DNA from: Ananas comosus
Taxonomy: Eukaryota; Streptophyta; Magnoliopsida; Poales; Bromeliaceae
Length of the DNA: 64,000 nt
Assembly (NCBI RefSeq): GCF_001540865.1
Contig: NC_033622.1
Location: forward strand, 5,878,852-5,942,851
Direction: 5' to 3'
In this document: in pieces, positions 20,908 through 34,299 of the stretch
Numbering within the stretch: position 1 is the stretch's first letter
Layout of the letters: each line of letters opens with the position of its first letter
The notes under the pieces: model-generated
Told to the model about the DNA's origin: nothing
The model's database searches: none
Seen by the model: the letters and a program-made list of their open reading frames with translations, nothing else
Made by a program: the position numbers and the translations under genes

Positions 20908-21437
20908 GAGCTAGTCTCCTATACTATCTATAGTACTGGAGCTCCGGTACTATAGTCCCGTTTTCGATCTTCGGGTATGCAAATCAACGATTCACATCCT
21001 TAAAACTGATTTAGGGTATTTAATATTTTTAGAAATAAAATTTTATATTTTTTCGACATAGTTTACTTTATGATCAAATCATTTTAAAATTGTCAATTTT
21101 CAATGGCTACTATGGCGAGTTTGGAGTTTAACGGTGTAGAAGAATCTAAATTTCTTCAAATTTTGATAGAAAATACTTTAAACTATCTAGATTATGGTTA
21201 ATATTCTTGATCTTCAATTTAAAAGTCCTATGTTCAAAATTTAAAGATTATTCAATTTCTATCGTCCATTTTAACAAAATTTATTTACTAAGTAAATGAT
21301 GTCGAAAAAAACTAAAATTTTATTTCTAAGAGCTTCATATACCCTTAGTCATATTTAACGGTGGATCGTTAATTTAAATACCTAAGTCGAAAACAAGATA
21401 TAGTACGGAGCTCCGGTACATAGATAGTTAGTAGCCT
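20908..21437. repeat. Foldback element L1 (Micron-like)
   Basis: About 530 bp with long imperfect inverted ends (TATAGTACTGGAGCTCCGGTAC on the left, GGAGCTCCGGTACATAG on the right). It is flanked by (CT)n(TA)n on the left and (TA)n on the right. There is no coding frame. Confidence 0.8.
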
Positions 21438-21440
21438 AAT

Positions 21441-21472
<32 letters not shown>

Positions 21473-21473
21473 A

Positions 21474-21517
<44 letters not shown>

Positions 21518-21521
21518 ATAT

Positions 21522-22048
21522 AGCTAGACTGGGTTTTATAAGTAGTACGGAGCCTTCTGTGTACAAAGTTGTTTTCAATGATGCGGCTTCCAAATCGACG
21601 ATCGGCTTCGTTAGATTTGATCTACACTATTGAAAGTATTTGGAAACTAAATTTCATAATTTTTCGGCATCATTTGGCTAGTGATCAAAATATCTCAAAA
21701 TTGACAATTTCAATGGTAGATGTGATGCATTTGTGAATTTAACGGTGTAAAACAATTCAAATATGATGAAATTTTTATAGAAAATTCTTTTCACTATTTA
21801 GAGTAAGATCAATGTATCTGATCTTAAATTCAAGTCTTTTAGCATTATTTTTTTTGAAATTTTTATTTTCAGCCGTTCCTTTTTAGACTACTCGTTTGAT
21901 TGGTCAATAATGCCGAAAAATTACGAAATTTAGTTTTGCAAATACTTTCAATAGTGTAGATCAAGTCTAACGGAGTTGATCCTTAATTTGGAAGCCGCAT
22001 CATTGAAAATAACTTGGTAGTCCGTGCTACCGATAGTATACCAGCCTA
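21522..22048. repeat. Foldback element L2 (Micron-like)
   Basis: About 530 bp with inverted arms containing TTTTCAATGATGCGGCTTCC on the left and the reverse complement near 21988-22010. It is closely related to L5 (23387-23904). TA tract on the left, CT then TA tract on the right. Confidence 0.8.
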
Positions 22049-22049
22049 G

Positions 22050-22692
<643 letters not shown>

Positions 22693-22717
22693 TCTCTCTT
22701 TCTCTCTATATATAGAG

Positions 22718-23262
22718 AGTCAGGCTACTATACTCTTATGAGTACAATCGCCATCGTACTCATAAGTTATTTTCGATTGTAGAGCTTCTGAATCGACGAG
22801 CCATACCGTTAAACAATATTTAGAGTATTTAAAACTTCTAGAAATTAAATTTCATAATTTTTTTGACATTATTTACCTTACGATCAAAAGATCTCAAAAT
22901 TAACAATTTTTAATGGCTGGTATGAGATACTTGCTAGTTTAACGGCGTAAAAGAATCAGAATCGGTTGAATTTTTGATAAAAAATTCTATTCACTATCTA
23001 GATAAGGATCAATTACTCTGATCTTAAATTGAAGAATCCGATCATCCATTTTTAGGATGCCATTCGATTTTGACCGTTTATTTTATGTTTGTTTTGATGG
23101 ATTTTATTATGATTTTGAAAAAATATGAAATTTATTTTTTAGAAATTTCAAATACTCTAGATCATATTTAACGTGTGGATCGTTGATTCGGAAGTTCCAT
23201 CATCGAAAATAACTTATGAGTATGAAGGGCTCTATACTCATAAGAGTATAATAGCCCTACTC
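22718..23262. repeat. Foldback element L4 (Micron-like)
   Basis: Inverted ends are CTATACTCTTATGAGTAC and, on the right, CTATACTCATAAGAGTATA. It is related to L6. The flanks are short TA tracts. Confidence 0.8.
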
Positions 23263-23276
23263 ATATATATATATAT

Positions 23277-23375
23277 AGTTGAACTAGAATACTTTTAGAA
23301 GCACCAATCTCTTGGTGCTTCTAATTTCATAATTTTATATATAGTTGAACTAGAATACTTTTAGAAGCCCTCATA
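23277..23375. repeat. Small S-related fragment with an internal direct repeat
   Basis: The text GAACTAGAATACTTTTAGAAG occurs at about 23280 and again at about 23348 on either side of a CACCAA..TTGGTG palindrome. This is probably a truncated and duplicated S-family end. Confidence 0.6.
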
Positions 23376-23386
23376 TATATATATAT

Positions 23387-23904
23387 ATATACTCATGGAG
23401 GCCTCCGTGCTGCCAAGTTATTTTCAATGATGCGGCTTCCAAATCGACGATCGGCTCTGTTAGGCTTGCTCTACACTATTAAAAGCATTTGAAAACTAAA
23501 TTTTATATTTTTTCAATATTATTTGGCTAGTGAACAAAATTTCTGAAAATTGACAATTTTAATGGTCGATGTAATGCGTTTGTGAATTTAACAGTGCAAA
23601 ACAATCCAAATCTGAAAAAAATTTTATAATTATTTTTTTTCACAATTTAGAGTATGTTTAGTACGTCTGATCTTAAATTCAAGTTTTTTATTATTATTTT
23701 TATAAGATTTTTATTTTCAGACGTTAATTTTTATACTACTTGTTTGATAGGTAAATAATATCGAAAAATTATGAAATTTAGTTTTTAAATACTTTCAATA
23801 GTGTAGATCAAGTCTAACGGAGTCGATCGTCGATTTAGCGAAACTACATAATAAGAACAATTTGTAGCTACGGAGGCCTTCGTGCAACTGATAGCATACG
23901 GCCT
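23387..23904. repeat. Foldback element L5 (Micron-like)
   Basis: Similar to L2, including the arm TTTTCAATGATGCGGCTTCC. Ends are GGAGGCCTCCGTGC and GGAGGCCTTCGTGC (inverted counterparts). A CT/TA/GA tract of about 90 bases follows (23907-23996). Confidence 0.8.
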
Positions 23905-23913
23905 GCCTCTCTC

Positions 23914-23996
<83 letters not shown>

Positions 23997-24536
23997 TCCG
24001 GCTACTATACTTTATGAGTATGATCGCCTTCATACTCATAAAACATTTTCTATGATAGAGTTTCCAAATTGATGATCCATATTGTTAAATATTATTTAGA
24101 GCATTTAAAATTTTTAGAAATTAAATTTTATAATTTTTCGACATCATTTAACTTATGATCAAAATGTCACAAAATTGACCATTTTTAACGGCCGGTATGA
24201 AATACTTACTAATTTAAAGGTGTAAAAGAATTGAAATATATTGAATTTTTGATAGAAAATTCTGTTCACTATCTAGATAAAGATCAATAATTCTAATCTT
24301 AAATTGAAGGATCCGATCATTCATTTCTAGGACGTCTTTCGATTTTGATTGTTCATTTTATATCCGCTTGATAGATTTTATGATGATTTTGAAAAATTAC
24401 GAGATTTATTTTCTAAAAGTTTTATATATTTTAAATATATTTAACGGAATGGATCGTTGATTTGGAAGCTCTATTATAAAAAACAACTTATAAGTACGAA
24501 GAGCTCTATACTTATAAGAATATAATAGCCTACTTT
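23997..24536. repeat. Foldback element L6 (Micron-like)
   Basis: Similar to L4. Inverted ends are around CTACTATACTTTATGAGTA and TACTTATAAGAATATAATAG. The left flank is a GA tract, the right flank a short TA tract. Confidence 0.8.
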
Positions 24537-24546
24537 ATATATAGGG

Positions 24547-25058
24547 ATAATTGCCTATATACCCTTTATATGTTTGAAAATATCCGATTTACCCCTACTT
24601 TTTTTTTTCATTCTAAAATACCCCCCATATGTTCCACCGTTATTGTAAAATACCTCCACAGTTATCTCCTGTTAAATTAACCTCGGTTAAACGTGAGTTA
24701 AATATCTACCACAGTTAAAAAAACTTAAAATGCCAATTTTGCCCTTAACTTAAGGGCAAATAAGAAAGGTTGGTGACGGTAGAGGGGTATATTGGAAAAG
24801 ACCAAAAGTCAAAACACTTTTTTGTACCCATGACTTTAAGGGCAAATAAAAAAGACACTGAAAGTGGAAGGGTATATTTGAAAGGGAAAAATAGTAATTT
24901 TACAGAGATAACATAGTTATTTAACAGATTTTAACTCTAAGGGTATATTAGACATATGTTGGAACGTAGGAGGGGTATTTTCAGTATTAACCTTCTAAGA
25001 GGGGTAAATCGAAAAGTCGGAAATTTTTCAGTGGTATATAAGCAATTGCCCTTTATAT
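24547..25058. repeat. Inverted-repeat MITE with 'agggataattgcctatataccc' type end, copy 1
   Basis: The left end reads AGGGATAATTGCCTATATAC. The right end is the imperfect inverse (GTATATAAGCAATTGCCCT). Further pairing arms carry ATTTACCCCT and AGGGGTAAAT. A second, left-truncated copy in inverse order is at 37444-37810. No coding capacity. Confidence 0.75.
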
Positions 25059-25065
25059 ATATACT

Positions 25066-26219
25066 TGCACTTTATTTTAATTAGTAGATGTGCATTTATT
25101 AGATAGGCATTGATTACTGATACTTGTAATTTGATATATTTTCAGACACTTCATCAGAATATTTTGATATTGTGAAAAGAACAATGCCACCTAGAGCTAA
25201 GTATAAATCGTTCTACCATTAAAATTAGTCTACTAGTCTTATCAACATTTATTTTTTATTTTTTGCTAAAATCATACAAGATGAAGAGGTGCAAGATGTA
25301 CACTTCTATCTATTTGGGGTATATATATAAATTTTTCCTTGTGAAAAAGTAGAAAAGTTTCCAAATAGATAAGAATTATTGAAAAATGCACCAGGACTAC
25401 TCATGGGAGATCTTTTCCAGTGACCCCATTGGGAAACTTATTGACCTTGTTTATATGAATGATCATTTTATTCAATATATCTCTTTAATTTACTTAATAA
25501 ATATGTTGTATTTAGTAGATGAGGAGTGTGATCAAATGTCTAGCTAGAATGAATATTATATTTCATCATTAAGTGTTTCTCTTTTTTGGACTATGAGAAA
25601 TCAACTCGTATGAAATTCTAAAAAAATCAGAGATGCCAGGACTTTTTAAAAAGAAAAAAAAATCAAACTCTTTACTTTCAATTGCACAAAAATTTTTTAT
25701 ATTGAATTACTTTCAAATTATAGAAGAAAATTTTTATAGCGAATAATTTATTTTTGGATATCTTATTTTGACATCCAAAAAACTCCATTAATATAAGTGT
25801 TTGGTTGATTAACCTCAGACACGCATTGCATATCATGGATTCCTAATTGATAAAACTCTAAGATAAATGTATCCATATGGTGTTGTATCTTTGCAAGATA
25901 TGTCAAATACCATATACGACGTTTCTCTCAATGTATTAATTGTATTTTAAGATTTTCATAATTTTACTAGTGGTGACATATTTCTATCATGTCGTATTCC
26001 ATATATATTATTATGTTCACGTGACATAGATAAAATGGGTCAAGTGGCTTAACCTATCAAAATCAATCATAAATTACACACATGGCACTACAAATCTCAG
26101 ATCGCCACAGGACTAAGTAGCTATATAAACATATAAATTAATATATGTACATTAAAATCCTCCTCATGTAATAACCTCCCATCCAAATGGGTTTAAATTA
26201 ACTCGCAACCTAATCATGG
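25066..26219. other. Downstream region of the kinase gene
   Basis: AT-rich. It should contain the 3' UTR of the minus-strand kinase at its right end. I see no other gene or recognisable repeat. Confidence 0.4.
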
Positions 26220-29031
26220 CTAAGTGCTTATAAGTGATGAAGATGAAGAGGGGGTATCGAATTCGTGATCGTCGTCGAGATCGTCGAATCCCCAGAACTC
26301 GTCCTCCTCCTCCTCCGGCATCTTCCACCGCTCCTGCGAGATCTCGCCGTCCTCGAGAAGCTCAAAGACCTGCCATTGTCCAAAACTTTGATTAGAATAC
26401 TAATGACAAGGATTAAACTAATTATAATTAAAACATTACGGACCACTTATCTCGTTACGCATGCATGAACTTGGGTGGCATGCTATGAATCTTTGTCTCT
26501 AATTAACTACTAAGATTTATATAAAACATAAACATAGAAATTATTAAATATAAAATATTTATATCTTAAAATTGTCTACTGCATGAAACCTTGCGCTTCC
26601 CGTGATGAGTCATGTAGGGGTGACACATATAGTTGCAAAGAGTATCCGAGGCTTTTATACACTTTCACAAGCAACAACTTTTGTGGACCGGGTCCACCGG
26701 TTCTCCAACGAACCTACCAATTAGCATATGTACGGACCTTAACTTAATATAACCTTTTATGGCTTCCCAAATTCTATTAGAATTAAATGATTTAAGGCAA
26801 AAATTTCATTAAATTACATAATATTCCTTCTAAGAAGTTAAAAACTAGTAGGGATTTACTAATATATCAAAGATTAAATTAAGTAATAAAATCAAAATTT
26901 TAAAAGTTTAGATAACCATCCTAGCTTTTCTACCATTAACATATTACGATTGCTTGGTCCATGATAGTCACTCGTAGACCGGGTGTATATATCCAAAAAT
27001 AAGCCTTGCAGGGGGGAATAGAGAGGATTTTTTTTTTTTTTTTTTTTTTTTGGTCCTTTCCTTATTTTAATATTAAGCATGGGCAATAGAACAGTAATAG
27101 TTGTAACACAAAGTATATTACTATAATCACTCTATCTTTTGTCGGTTATATTTTATATAATCAATCCTTGTTACTAACACAACTTGAAATTGACTACAAA
27201 CTCCTCCATTAAAAGACAAAATCAATAACTAATAAAAATTGACTACTCCTTAACACTCACACAGGCCCCTCAGTTTCGGGTCGGGTTTGTAGAGGATTAA
27301 GATCCTAATTAAATAGACCTCGAAACTAAGATATCAGTTCGGATTCAACTGCGGGTTCGGTTAAATTTGGGTCATCAACGATCTAAACAATGAGTAATGA
27401 CAAAGATGATTGGAAAAGGTAACTTCAATTGTGGTTTACTACCAAAACCAAATTTCTATTGAACACTTTTCACTGGTAAGTACAAATGAGCTTTTAGCTA
27501 AATTAATGGTTAAGATTTGCATATATTTAGGGCCTGGTTAACAGGGGAGGGAAGAGAAAAAAAACCTGTTGCATGAGAAAGCTGTTTCCCACCAAACATG
27601 AAAAAGTGACTAATGATAGCAAATCCTCTAGTTTCCAAGTTGGCATGATTAATGAAAAAGCCAAATGTGGTTGGAGATTTTTACCCAAAAAAATAAAAAT
27701 AAAAATAAAAATATTTGTAGTTGGGAGTTTTGGGAGTTTTCCCACAACTAAAAGCAACATAATAATAAGGGTCCAAAACTAGCTATTTTGGAGCTCTCTC
27801 TTTTGGTGGTTGGATTAACAACCACCTATCAGTCTCTTTATAGAAGATTCTTTGTTATCAATTTTGATCTCATGTATTTTTTTTTTCCTTTCTTGAGAAT
27901 TTGTGTTTCAATTACAAGTGGTGGATCTAATCAACTTATTTTAGAACACACACGTTTAATCATTTCCATCTGGCTTTGATTTGAGTTCCAAACTAGTTGG
28001 AATAGATATATATAGAAGAAACTTCTCTATTTTACAAAAAAGGAAAAAAGAAATAATTAGCTAGAGGGTAAAAAAAAAAAAAAAAACTATTTCCTTTTAT
28101 AATTGGAGAAATGCACTTTAACTCTCTACGCAAATTGTCATTGGTTATACTAATTCTTAATCATTGAGTACATGAGTACAGTTCATGTGTTGCTTCATTA
28201 TACTACGCATATTTTTCTTTAATTTTAAAATAAATTAGCTTCTTGCATCTGCTTAACCTCCATAGAAATTAAAATTAGGTGACCTACTGTGAAACAATAA
28301 ATTTTCGCACCTCGGTCATCGAAGGCCGCCATGTCGCGGATGCTCTAATGCAGAGAGCCGCGACGAACGTAAGCCGCTTCAGCTGCTCGACGTCGTAGCC
28401 GCCGCCGCCGCCGAGCCGCGGATCCACCAATGCTTCCACAATGCCATCACTGAGATATGGCTTAGCCTATGAACAACAACAAAAAAAAAAAAAAGGAAAA
28501 AAAAAATTCACCAGGTAACATTAGAATGATTATGATTATAACCATATATAACAATTAATATGACTTGTTCAGCAAGAGGAAATTAATTAGTAGTATAATC
28601 TTTGTTTCAGGGGGCATTGTGTAAAACTTTACCCAGCTAAGCAAGCTCTTGTGAGACCCATCAACTGGTTTCCTCCCTGATATGAGCTCCAAGAGAAACA
28701 CTCCGAACGCGAACACGTCGGTTTTCTCGTCGACGATTCCGTGCGTAAAATACTCCGGTGCTAGGCACCTGATCGAGTCACAAAAATCACAGTTTGTATC
28801 GCCGTCGTCGAGCTCGATTTAAAGCTACATATATACAGTTTGCTTGCTGTTTCTTTCGACAGAAAAAGCTCGCTAGCTCACCCGAATGTGCCTTCGATCG
28901 GGGCGACGGCCCGGTGGGTCCACTCCTTCGGAAGCCATCTCGCGAGCCCGAAATCGGAAATCTGAGACGGCCGCATTCCAATTTTGATTACAGCCAGCCT
29001 AAAATGCGGATTTCATGCGAAGAAAATGAAG

Positions 29032-29063
<32 letters not shown>

Positions 29064-29281
29064 CAAAATTACCAACCTGGGGTACGAAGTTTGATGTGAG
29101 GAGTACATTTGATGTCTTGATATCTCTGTGTATGATCCTCCTCTGACACCCCTTGTGGAGGTACTGAAGCCCCCGCGCCGTCCCGACTGCGATCTCGAAC
29201 CTCAATTTCCACGCCATCGGCGCCGAATTCTCGTCTACAAATCAAGCACGACGGAAAAACTGTGTAACGAAAGCTCGATCG

Positions 29282-29316
<35 letters not shown>

Positions 29317-30039
29317 TAGTATAGTATAGTGTTTCATTTCCATTATTATTATTATTTCTTTTCCTCTCGTGAATGGTTTAGTTACCGTGGAGGTTAGAGG
29401 ACACGGAGCCCCGCGAAGAGAACTCGAAGATTAGGTAGAGCTCGCGGTCGACGCAGCAGCCGAGGAGGCACGAAACGTTCGGGTGTCGGACGTGGCCGAT
29501 CGTGCCGAGCTCCGTCAAGAAGTCCTTCTCCTTTTGCTCGTCGGTGGCGGCCTGCGTTAGCCTTTTCACGGCAATCACCTCCCCGTTCTGCATGACGCCT
29601 CTGTACACCTCCGCGTACCCGCCTCTCCCCACCAAGTTATCTAACCAAAAAAGATTTAAATTATATAATTCCGGTTCAAATTAAAAAGAAGAAAAATTAA
29701 AAAGGATCAGAATTATAAAAAGCGGGTGGTATATATTGTAGTGCTGCTGTGCTGTGAGGAAAAGCACTTGATTTTCTGTATATATATTTATATATATACA
29801 TACATACCTTGGTGGAAGCCGTTGGTGGCTGTGCGGATCTCTTCGTAGGAGAAGCATCTCCAGGTTGGTTTCTGAGGGGGGTTTGAATCATTAATGAGTG
29901 CAGGGTCTACTACTAAGGTTTTGTTCTCATGGAGGGGAGGAGAAGTGCTTTCCTCAGATGCTGCTTCTTCGGCTCGGCTTCTGCGGCCGATGGACAGCAG
30001 CCGCTTCAGGCTTCTGCTTCTCAGCTGCAGCTGCCGCAT
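26220..30039 (-). CDS. Receptor-like cytoplasmic kinase, class VI (RBK-like), seven exons
   Basis: Exons on the minus strand are 30039-29808, 29640-29386, 29234-29077, 28961-28882, 28768-28633, 28466-28311 and 26369-26220. They total 1167 nt (388 residues plus TAG), and all junctions are GT..AG in phase. A basic N-terminus (about 1-60) without signal peptide or membrane segment is followed by [16 protein letters not shown] and the kinase domain. The glycine loop is [12 protein letters not shown], the ATP lysine is in VIAVKRL, the catalytic loop is [10 protein letters not shown], and the magnesium loop is [10 protein letters not shown]. The APE-like segment is in TFGCLAPEYF. The acidic tail has [10 protein letters not shown]. 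Class VI RLCKs such as RBK1/RBK2 are soluble Ser/Thr kinases that bind ROP GTPases. Length and motifs are complete, so it is probably functional. Confidence 0.93.
26370..28310 (-). other. Large last intron of the kinase gene
   Basis: A 1.94 kb AT-rich intron between the sixth and seventh coding exons, with a T run near 27029-27052. No gene or clearly named element is visible inside it. The other introns are 86-246 bases except intron 5 (166) and intron 1 (167), so this one is strikingly expanded. Confidence 0.6.
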
Positions 30040-30303
30040 TTGTATCAGAAGAAACTCTCAAGCTAGCGCCTTCCTTATTACTCTCTCTCTCTCCCTCTCT
30101 CTCTCTCTTTCTCTCTCTACAAATGGTGTGTTATATGCTTATGTTTAAAGAAGAAGATGAATTAAAGAAGGGGAAACTGAAGAAGGGGAGGGGAGAGGAC
30201 GAGACTCAAAAGAATAGAATTTTAAAATGAAGAGCGTAGAGAGAGAGTGGGGGGGTTGGAGGGAGATATAAAGGCATTAATAGCCTTAAAACACTCTGAA
30301 GTT

Positions 30304-30389
<86 letters not shown>
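30040..30389 (-). promoter_or_regulatory. Kinase upstream region with CT/GA and TA tracts
   Basis: Sequence directly upstream of the kinase start codon. It contains a CT-rich tract on the plus strand (30080-30119), which would be a GA tract in the leader. It then runs into a TA tract (30307-30347) and a GA tract (30347-30391). A clear TATA box could not be fixed. Promoter status is inferred from position. Confidence 0.45.
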
Positions 30390-30393
<4 letters not shown>

Positions 30394-30955
30394 AGGACTG
30401 GCTGCTTCTCCAGGAGCACGGAGCTTCCGTGCTCTGAGCCGTTTTCGATGATGGAATTTCCGAATCGACGAGTCGCTCCGTTAGACTTTGATCTAGCGTT
30501 ATTTGAAGTTTTTCTCAGAAATAATTTTTACGATTTTCCGATATCATTTACCTATGCAATCCGAAAGGATTCAAAATCAATAATTTTTAACGGCTAAAAA
30601 TAAAAATCCTATAAAAAGTGGTGATAAGTACTAAAATTTTCGTCAGAAATATTGATCTTGTGTAGATAGTACAATTAGAATTTGTATTCAAAATTTTATT
30701 TGATTTGAAAATATTCTACCACGACAACTTAAAGCTTGAAAACGGCAATATCAACCATCTAAAAATTATTGATTATTTGAATCCTTTCCGATCACTAGGT
30801 AATAAATATCAAAAACTCCGCAAAAATTTTTCTAGAAACTTTAATACCCTGAGATCAAGTCTAACGAGCGATCGCGATTCGAAATTTCATCATCGAGAAG
30901 CGGCCTCAGGCGACAGAAGCGCTCCCGTGCTCCTGAGAGGTAGGCGCCCGCTCTA
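30390..30955. repeat. Foldback element L7 (Micron-like) in the kinase 5' flank
   Basis: Ends are CAGGAGCACGGAGC on the left and GCTCCCGTGCTCCTG on the right, with long imperfect arms including TTTTCGATGATGGAATTTCC. It belongs to the same superfamily as L1-L6. It is flanked by TA/GA tracts on the left and TA tracts on the right, and lies about 350 bp upstream of the kinase start codon. Confidence 0.8.
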
Positions 30956-33128
30956 TATATATAATATATATAATATATATATATATATATTATTAAAAAA
31001 GAGAGGGAGAAGTTTTTTAATTTTTTTTGCAAAATACACAGTGACATTAATAAATCACGCGAACAGAGGTTTAACTTTTATCGACTAAGAAGTACGAAGA
31101 GAGTGTTACTTAAAAAAAAAAAAAAAAAAAAAAGGGGAAAAAAAGGGAGTTGTTTGGGATAAATTATTTCAAATATTAAAATCGATCTGTAGGGTGCTTG
31201 TAGATTGGGTCTCCAAAAACTCAAAATTAGGTACTTTAAAAATCAAATCTTAAACTATTAGATATGATTTATAATTAATACTTGAAAGCTTTATATATAC
31301 ATCAAACTAATGTAAAATATTTGTGATGATTCTTTTCTTATGCAACAATCAATAGTTTTCTAGCACCGTTGATTTTTCAACTACTTGATACTATTAAGCT
31401 AATAATCCTAAATAAGTTCAGATTTTTTTTTTTTTTAATCAATAAATTTATCTAGAATTTTTGAATTACATTTAACTTTATATTTAACTGATTTTCTACT
31501 AACTATTTATAAATGCCTACAAATGGGAATACAACATATTTTAACTCGAAACAAATACTAAAACATCATAGATATATAGCATTAATTTTTAAATACTTAC
31601 AAGTGTTCCATACTACTGATCGAAGATCACCATATTGTACTATCTAACTATTTTGCCCTTATTGAGATCACCAATGTTGTCCAAACGCGGGACCCGAAGA
31701 GATCAAATTCCATTCCTTTCTACGATCATAATATAAATAAGGTAGAAATGTATGGAATTTATCAAAACTATTGACTATTTTTTTATTTTATTATTCAATC
31801 TCTTAATTTGTTTGACTTAAATAATTTGATAGCTCTTTGAATATAAAATTTAAGCTAATTAATTATTTTAATAAACATATAGTTATATGAATAATATGAA
31901 GTATATACTTATTAAGCTCGTAAAGATAAGTAGCACGTTCAAATTTTGAAGTTAAAGAGTGATTAACTAGCTCAACAAGAATAAACTAAAATGTTGGATG
32001 GTAAAATCAAAATTTTTGAAGGATCGACATACCATATCAAGATAGGCACTAGTTGAGGTATGTTTTATACATTGTTATCTATAAATTAAGATCACTTATT
32101 ATATATGCTCCCTGTCCTTCCACTAGGTTCTGGATCACTAGCTTAATATATAGAAGCAGCAAAGGAAAAATGGGGAAGATAATTTTTAAAAGAGCAATAC
32201 AACTTGTAGATTTGCGTAGAGGTGTAAATTTTATACCGCGTCATCTAAAGATTCCTTTTCTCACACTAGTCTTTTCACATCCCTATTTTTTAATTACTAA
32301 AAGATCAAAAGAATTGTCTTAATCCTTGGATGGCTTGGATGTAAGATTCACGCCTACTTTATAAGTGTATAGGTAGCAATTTTCTTTTGGATTTAGAAAA
32401 TAATGAGCTTCCAATTTATAAAAACAAATGTAACATAATTAAGTTATTTAAAGTTTGAAGTAGTAAATATGTAATATCCTAATTTTGGTGGGGATATATA
32501 GTCAATTTATTGTCCCTTAATTCTTAAGGCTATGAGGTTTTGCAATAATTTCTCATTCTTAAGTGACAAAGAGAGAGAGGGAAGGGAGAGGGAAGGGAGA
32601 GGGTCACTATCTCTGCCACTACTGCTCTGTGGGGGAAACTGGCATTGTATGGGCCACCCTTGGCCAACATGGTAGTTTGACAACTCAATCAAGCACCATT
32701 AGTTAGGCCTGGCCCATTTGATCAGGACCATTGGTTAATTTGATGCATCTTATTCTTGTTGCATCATCTTGTTGGGGCATGTGTTGTGTAGTGCTTGGAT
32801 TTGTCACCTAGAATTGGGAATGATAGGTGAGAAGGTGAGCTAGGAGAAGAGATTGGAGGGGCTGTTTTGTATTCTTTTGATGTGTTTGTGTTTGTGTCAT
32901 ATATATGTATATTATGCATATTATTCCCATAGATAGATACAGAGAGAGGCTTAGTTGTCTATGGGGTAGATAGGGGCATCTGATAGGAGGAGGTTGCAAT
33001 TGGGTTGGGTCACACTTCAATTATTGGGACACCAATTGATCTACATTATTATTTAGGCAAATAGCTAGACATGAAGAATATATATGTGCATATTCTAACT
33101 CTAGAGTTAGAGTCACATTGCACACAAT
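30956..33128. other. Intergenic, no gene seen
   Basis: AT-rich sequence with an A run near 31111-31132. Open frames are short and without recognisable motifs. No repeat I can name. Confidence 0.45.
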
Positions 33129-33142
33129 ATCTTTTATTTGTG

Positions 33143-33300
33143 ACCGATCGTCCCTAGAGTAAGTGGCAAAGGGCTTGGTGGTTGATACTTGAGACCCAAG
33201 TTCGAATCCTAGTTGATTCACATTTCCAGCTAAGTTTATTTCTAAAATGAAATAAACAAAGCGGGTAGCATGCTTACCTTTCTCTCTCAAAAAAAAAAAA
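33143..33300 (+). mobile_element. Au-like SINE, normal orientation
   Basis: tRNA-derived SINE with box B GTTCGAATCC, the GCGGGTAGCATGCTTACC segment and a TCTCTC plus A tail. A perfect 14-base target duplication, ATCTTTTATTTGTG, lies at 33129-33142 and 33301-33314. It serves as the reference copy for the two copies in the complement-only block. Confidence 0.93.
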
Positions 33301-33334
33301 ATCTTTTATTTGTGTAATAAGGATGAGGAATAAC

Positions 33335-33848
33335 CACTACAACAAAAACGGTCTATAGCGACACTTTTAAATGTAGGTATATGTCAAAAAAGTGCTGCTA
33401 GCTAAAATTACCGACACTTTTAAAAAGTGTTGCTATATGTGGGGTCGCTAGGTATATAGTGACAGTTAAAGAGTGTCGCTATAACCTAAAAGAGTGCTGT
33501 TAATTTATCAACATTTATTTAAGCATTTAGCAACCGCTGAAACTCTATCTCGTTGGCTGCGGTGGTGGAGGAGGACAACAGTAAAGACTCTTCGTCTAGA
33601 ATTTCAGTGGATTGAGTGAAGAGAGAAGAAAAGATGGTAATTGATTTTTCTTTTTTTTTTCTTTTCTGTTTGTAATCGGGCCAAATGGACTGGGTGTGGT
33701 GGGTTGAGTAGAGTAATCTTTTATTTTTGGTTGGATTGGGCTTTATATTTAGGCATTAGTAGATGTGTTTTTAAGTTTTAGTATAAATGGGATACTTACT
33801 CAAAAGTGTCCCAAACATGTGTCCCTATAACCTAATTCTGTTGTAGTG
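33335..33848. mobile_element. Non-autonomous CACTA-type MITE, copy 2
   Basis: CACTACAAC...TTGTAGTG ends, 514 bp, with the 3-base target duplication AAC on both sides (33332-33334 and 33849-33851). It is colinear with copy 1 at 20029-20543. Confidence 0.88.
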
Positions 33849-33851
33849 AAC

Positions 33852-34299
33852 ATGTAGAGTTAGGATTAAGTGACACATTTTTAAATTGATAATTTCTTTT
33901 GACATGTGTTAAATTCAAGTGTAGGTAATTAGTATTGGTTTTTAATATACATGACATTTAGAGGCCAACGAGCAAGAAATCCTAGCTTTCCCATTGTTAC
34001 TTCTTATGCATCAAACATTTGCCTTTCCAAATTACTCATCGTCAACTTTAAGACTACTTTGATTTCTAGCAAATTGTCTTTAAGTTTTGAAACAATTTTT
34101 TTTTTCTTTTGTTGAAAAAAAAGATTGCAAACTATATGTGTCATTCAATATATAAATGAATCCAGTTACATGTGTGGTGCAGGTAGGCCTCAAAATCAAA
34201 AGAGTAAAATAAAAAAGATCCAAAAAAGATCGATTAAGAAACAATAAGAAAAGGAACAAATCCCAAAATTGCCTATAAAACCTGTCCCCACAATTCCAT
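33852..34299. other. Intergenic, no gene seen
   Basis: AT-rich sequence between the CACTA MITE and a LINE remnant. Nothing recognisable. Confidence 0.4.

Noticed and set aside
28999..29076. Extension of a kinase exon as [17 protein letters not shown]
   Set aside because: This is intron sequence with a GGCT repeat. The real magnesium loop ([10 protein letters not shown]) is in the next exon at 28961-28882 with proper splice sites.
33143..33300. tRNA gene suggested by the GTTCGAATCC box
   Set aside because: It lacks a full cloverleaf, has an A tail and target duplications, and occurs in four copies: it is a SINE.
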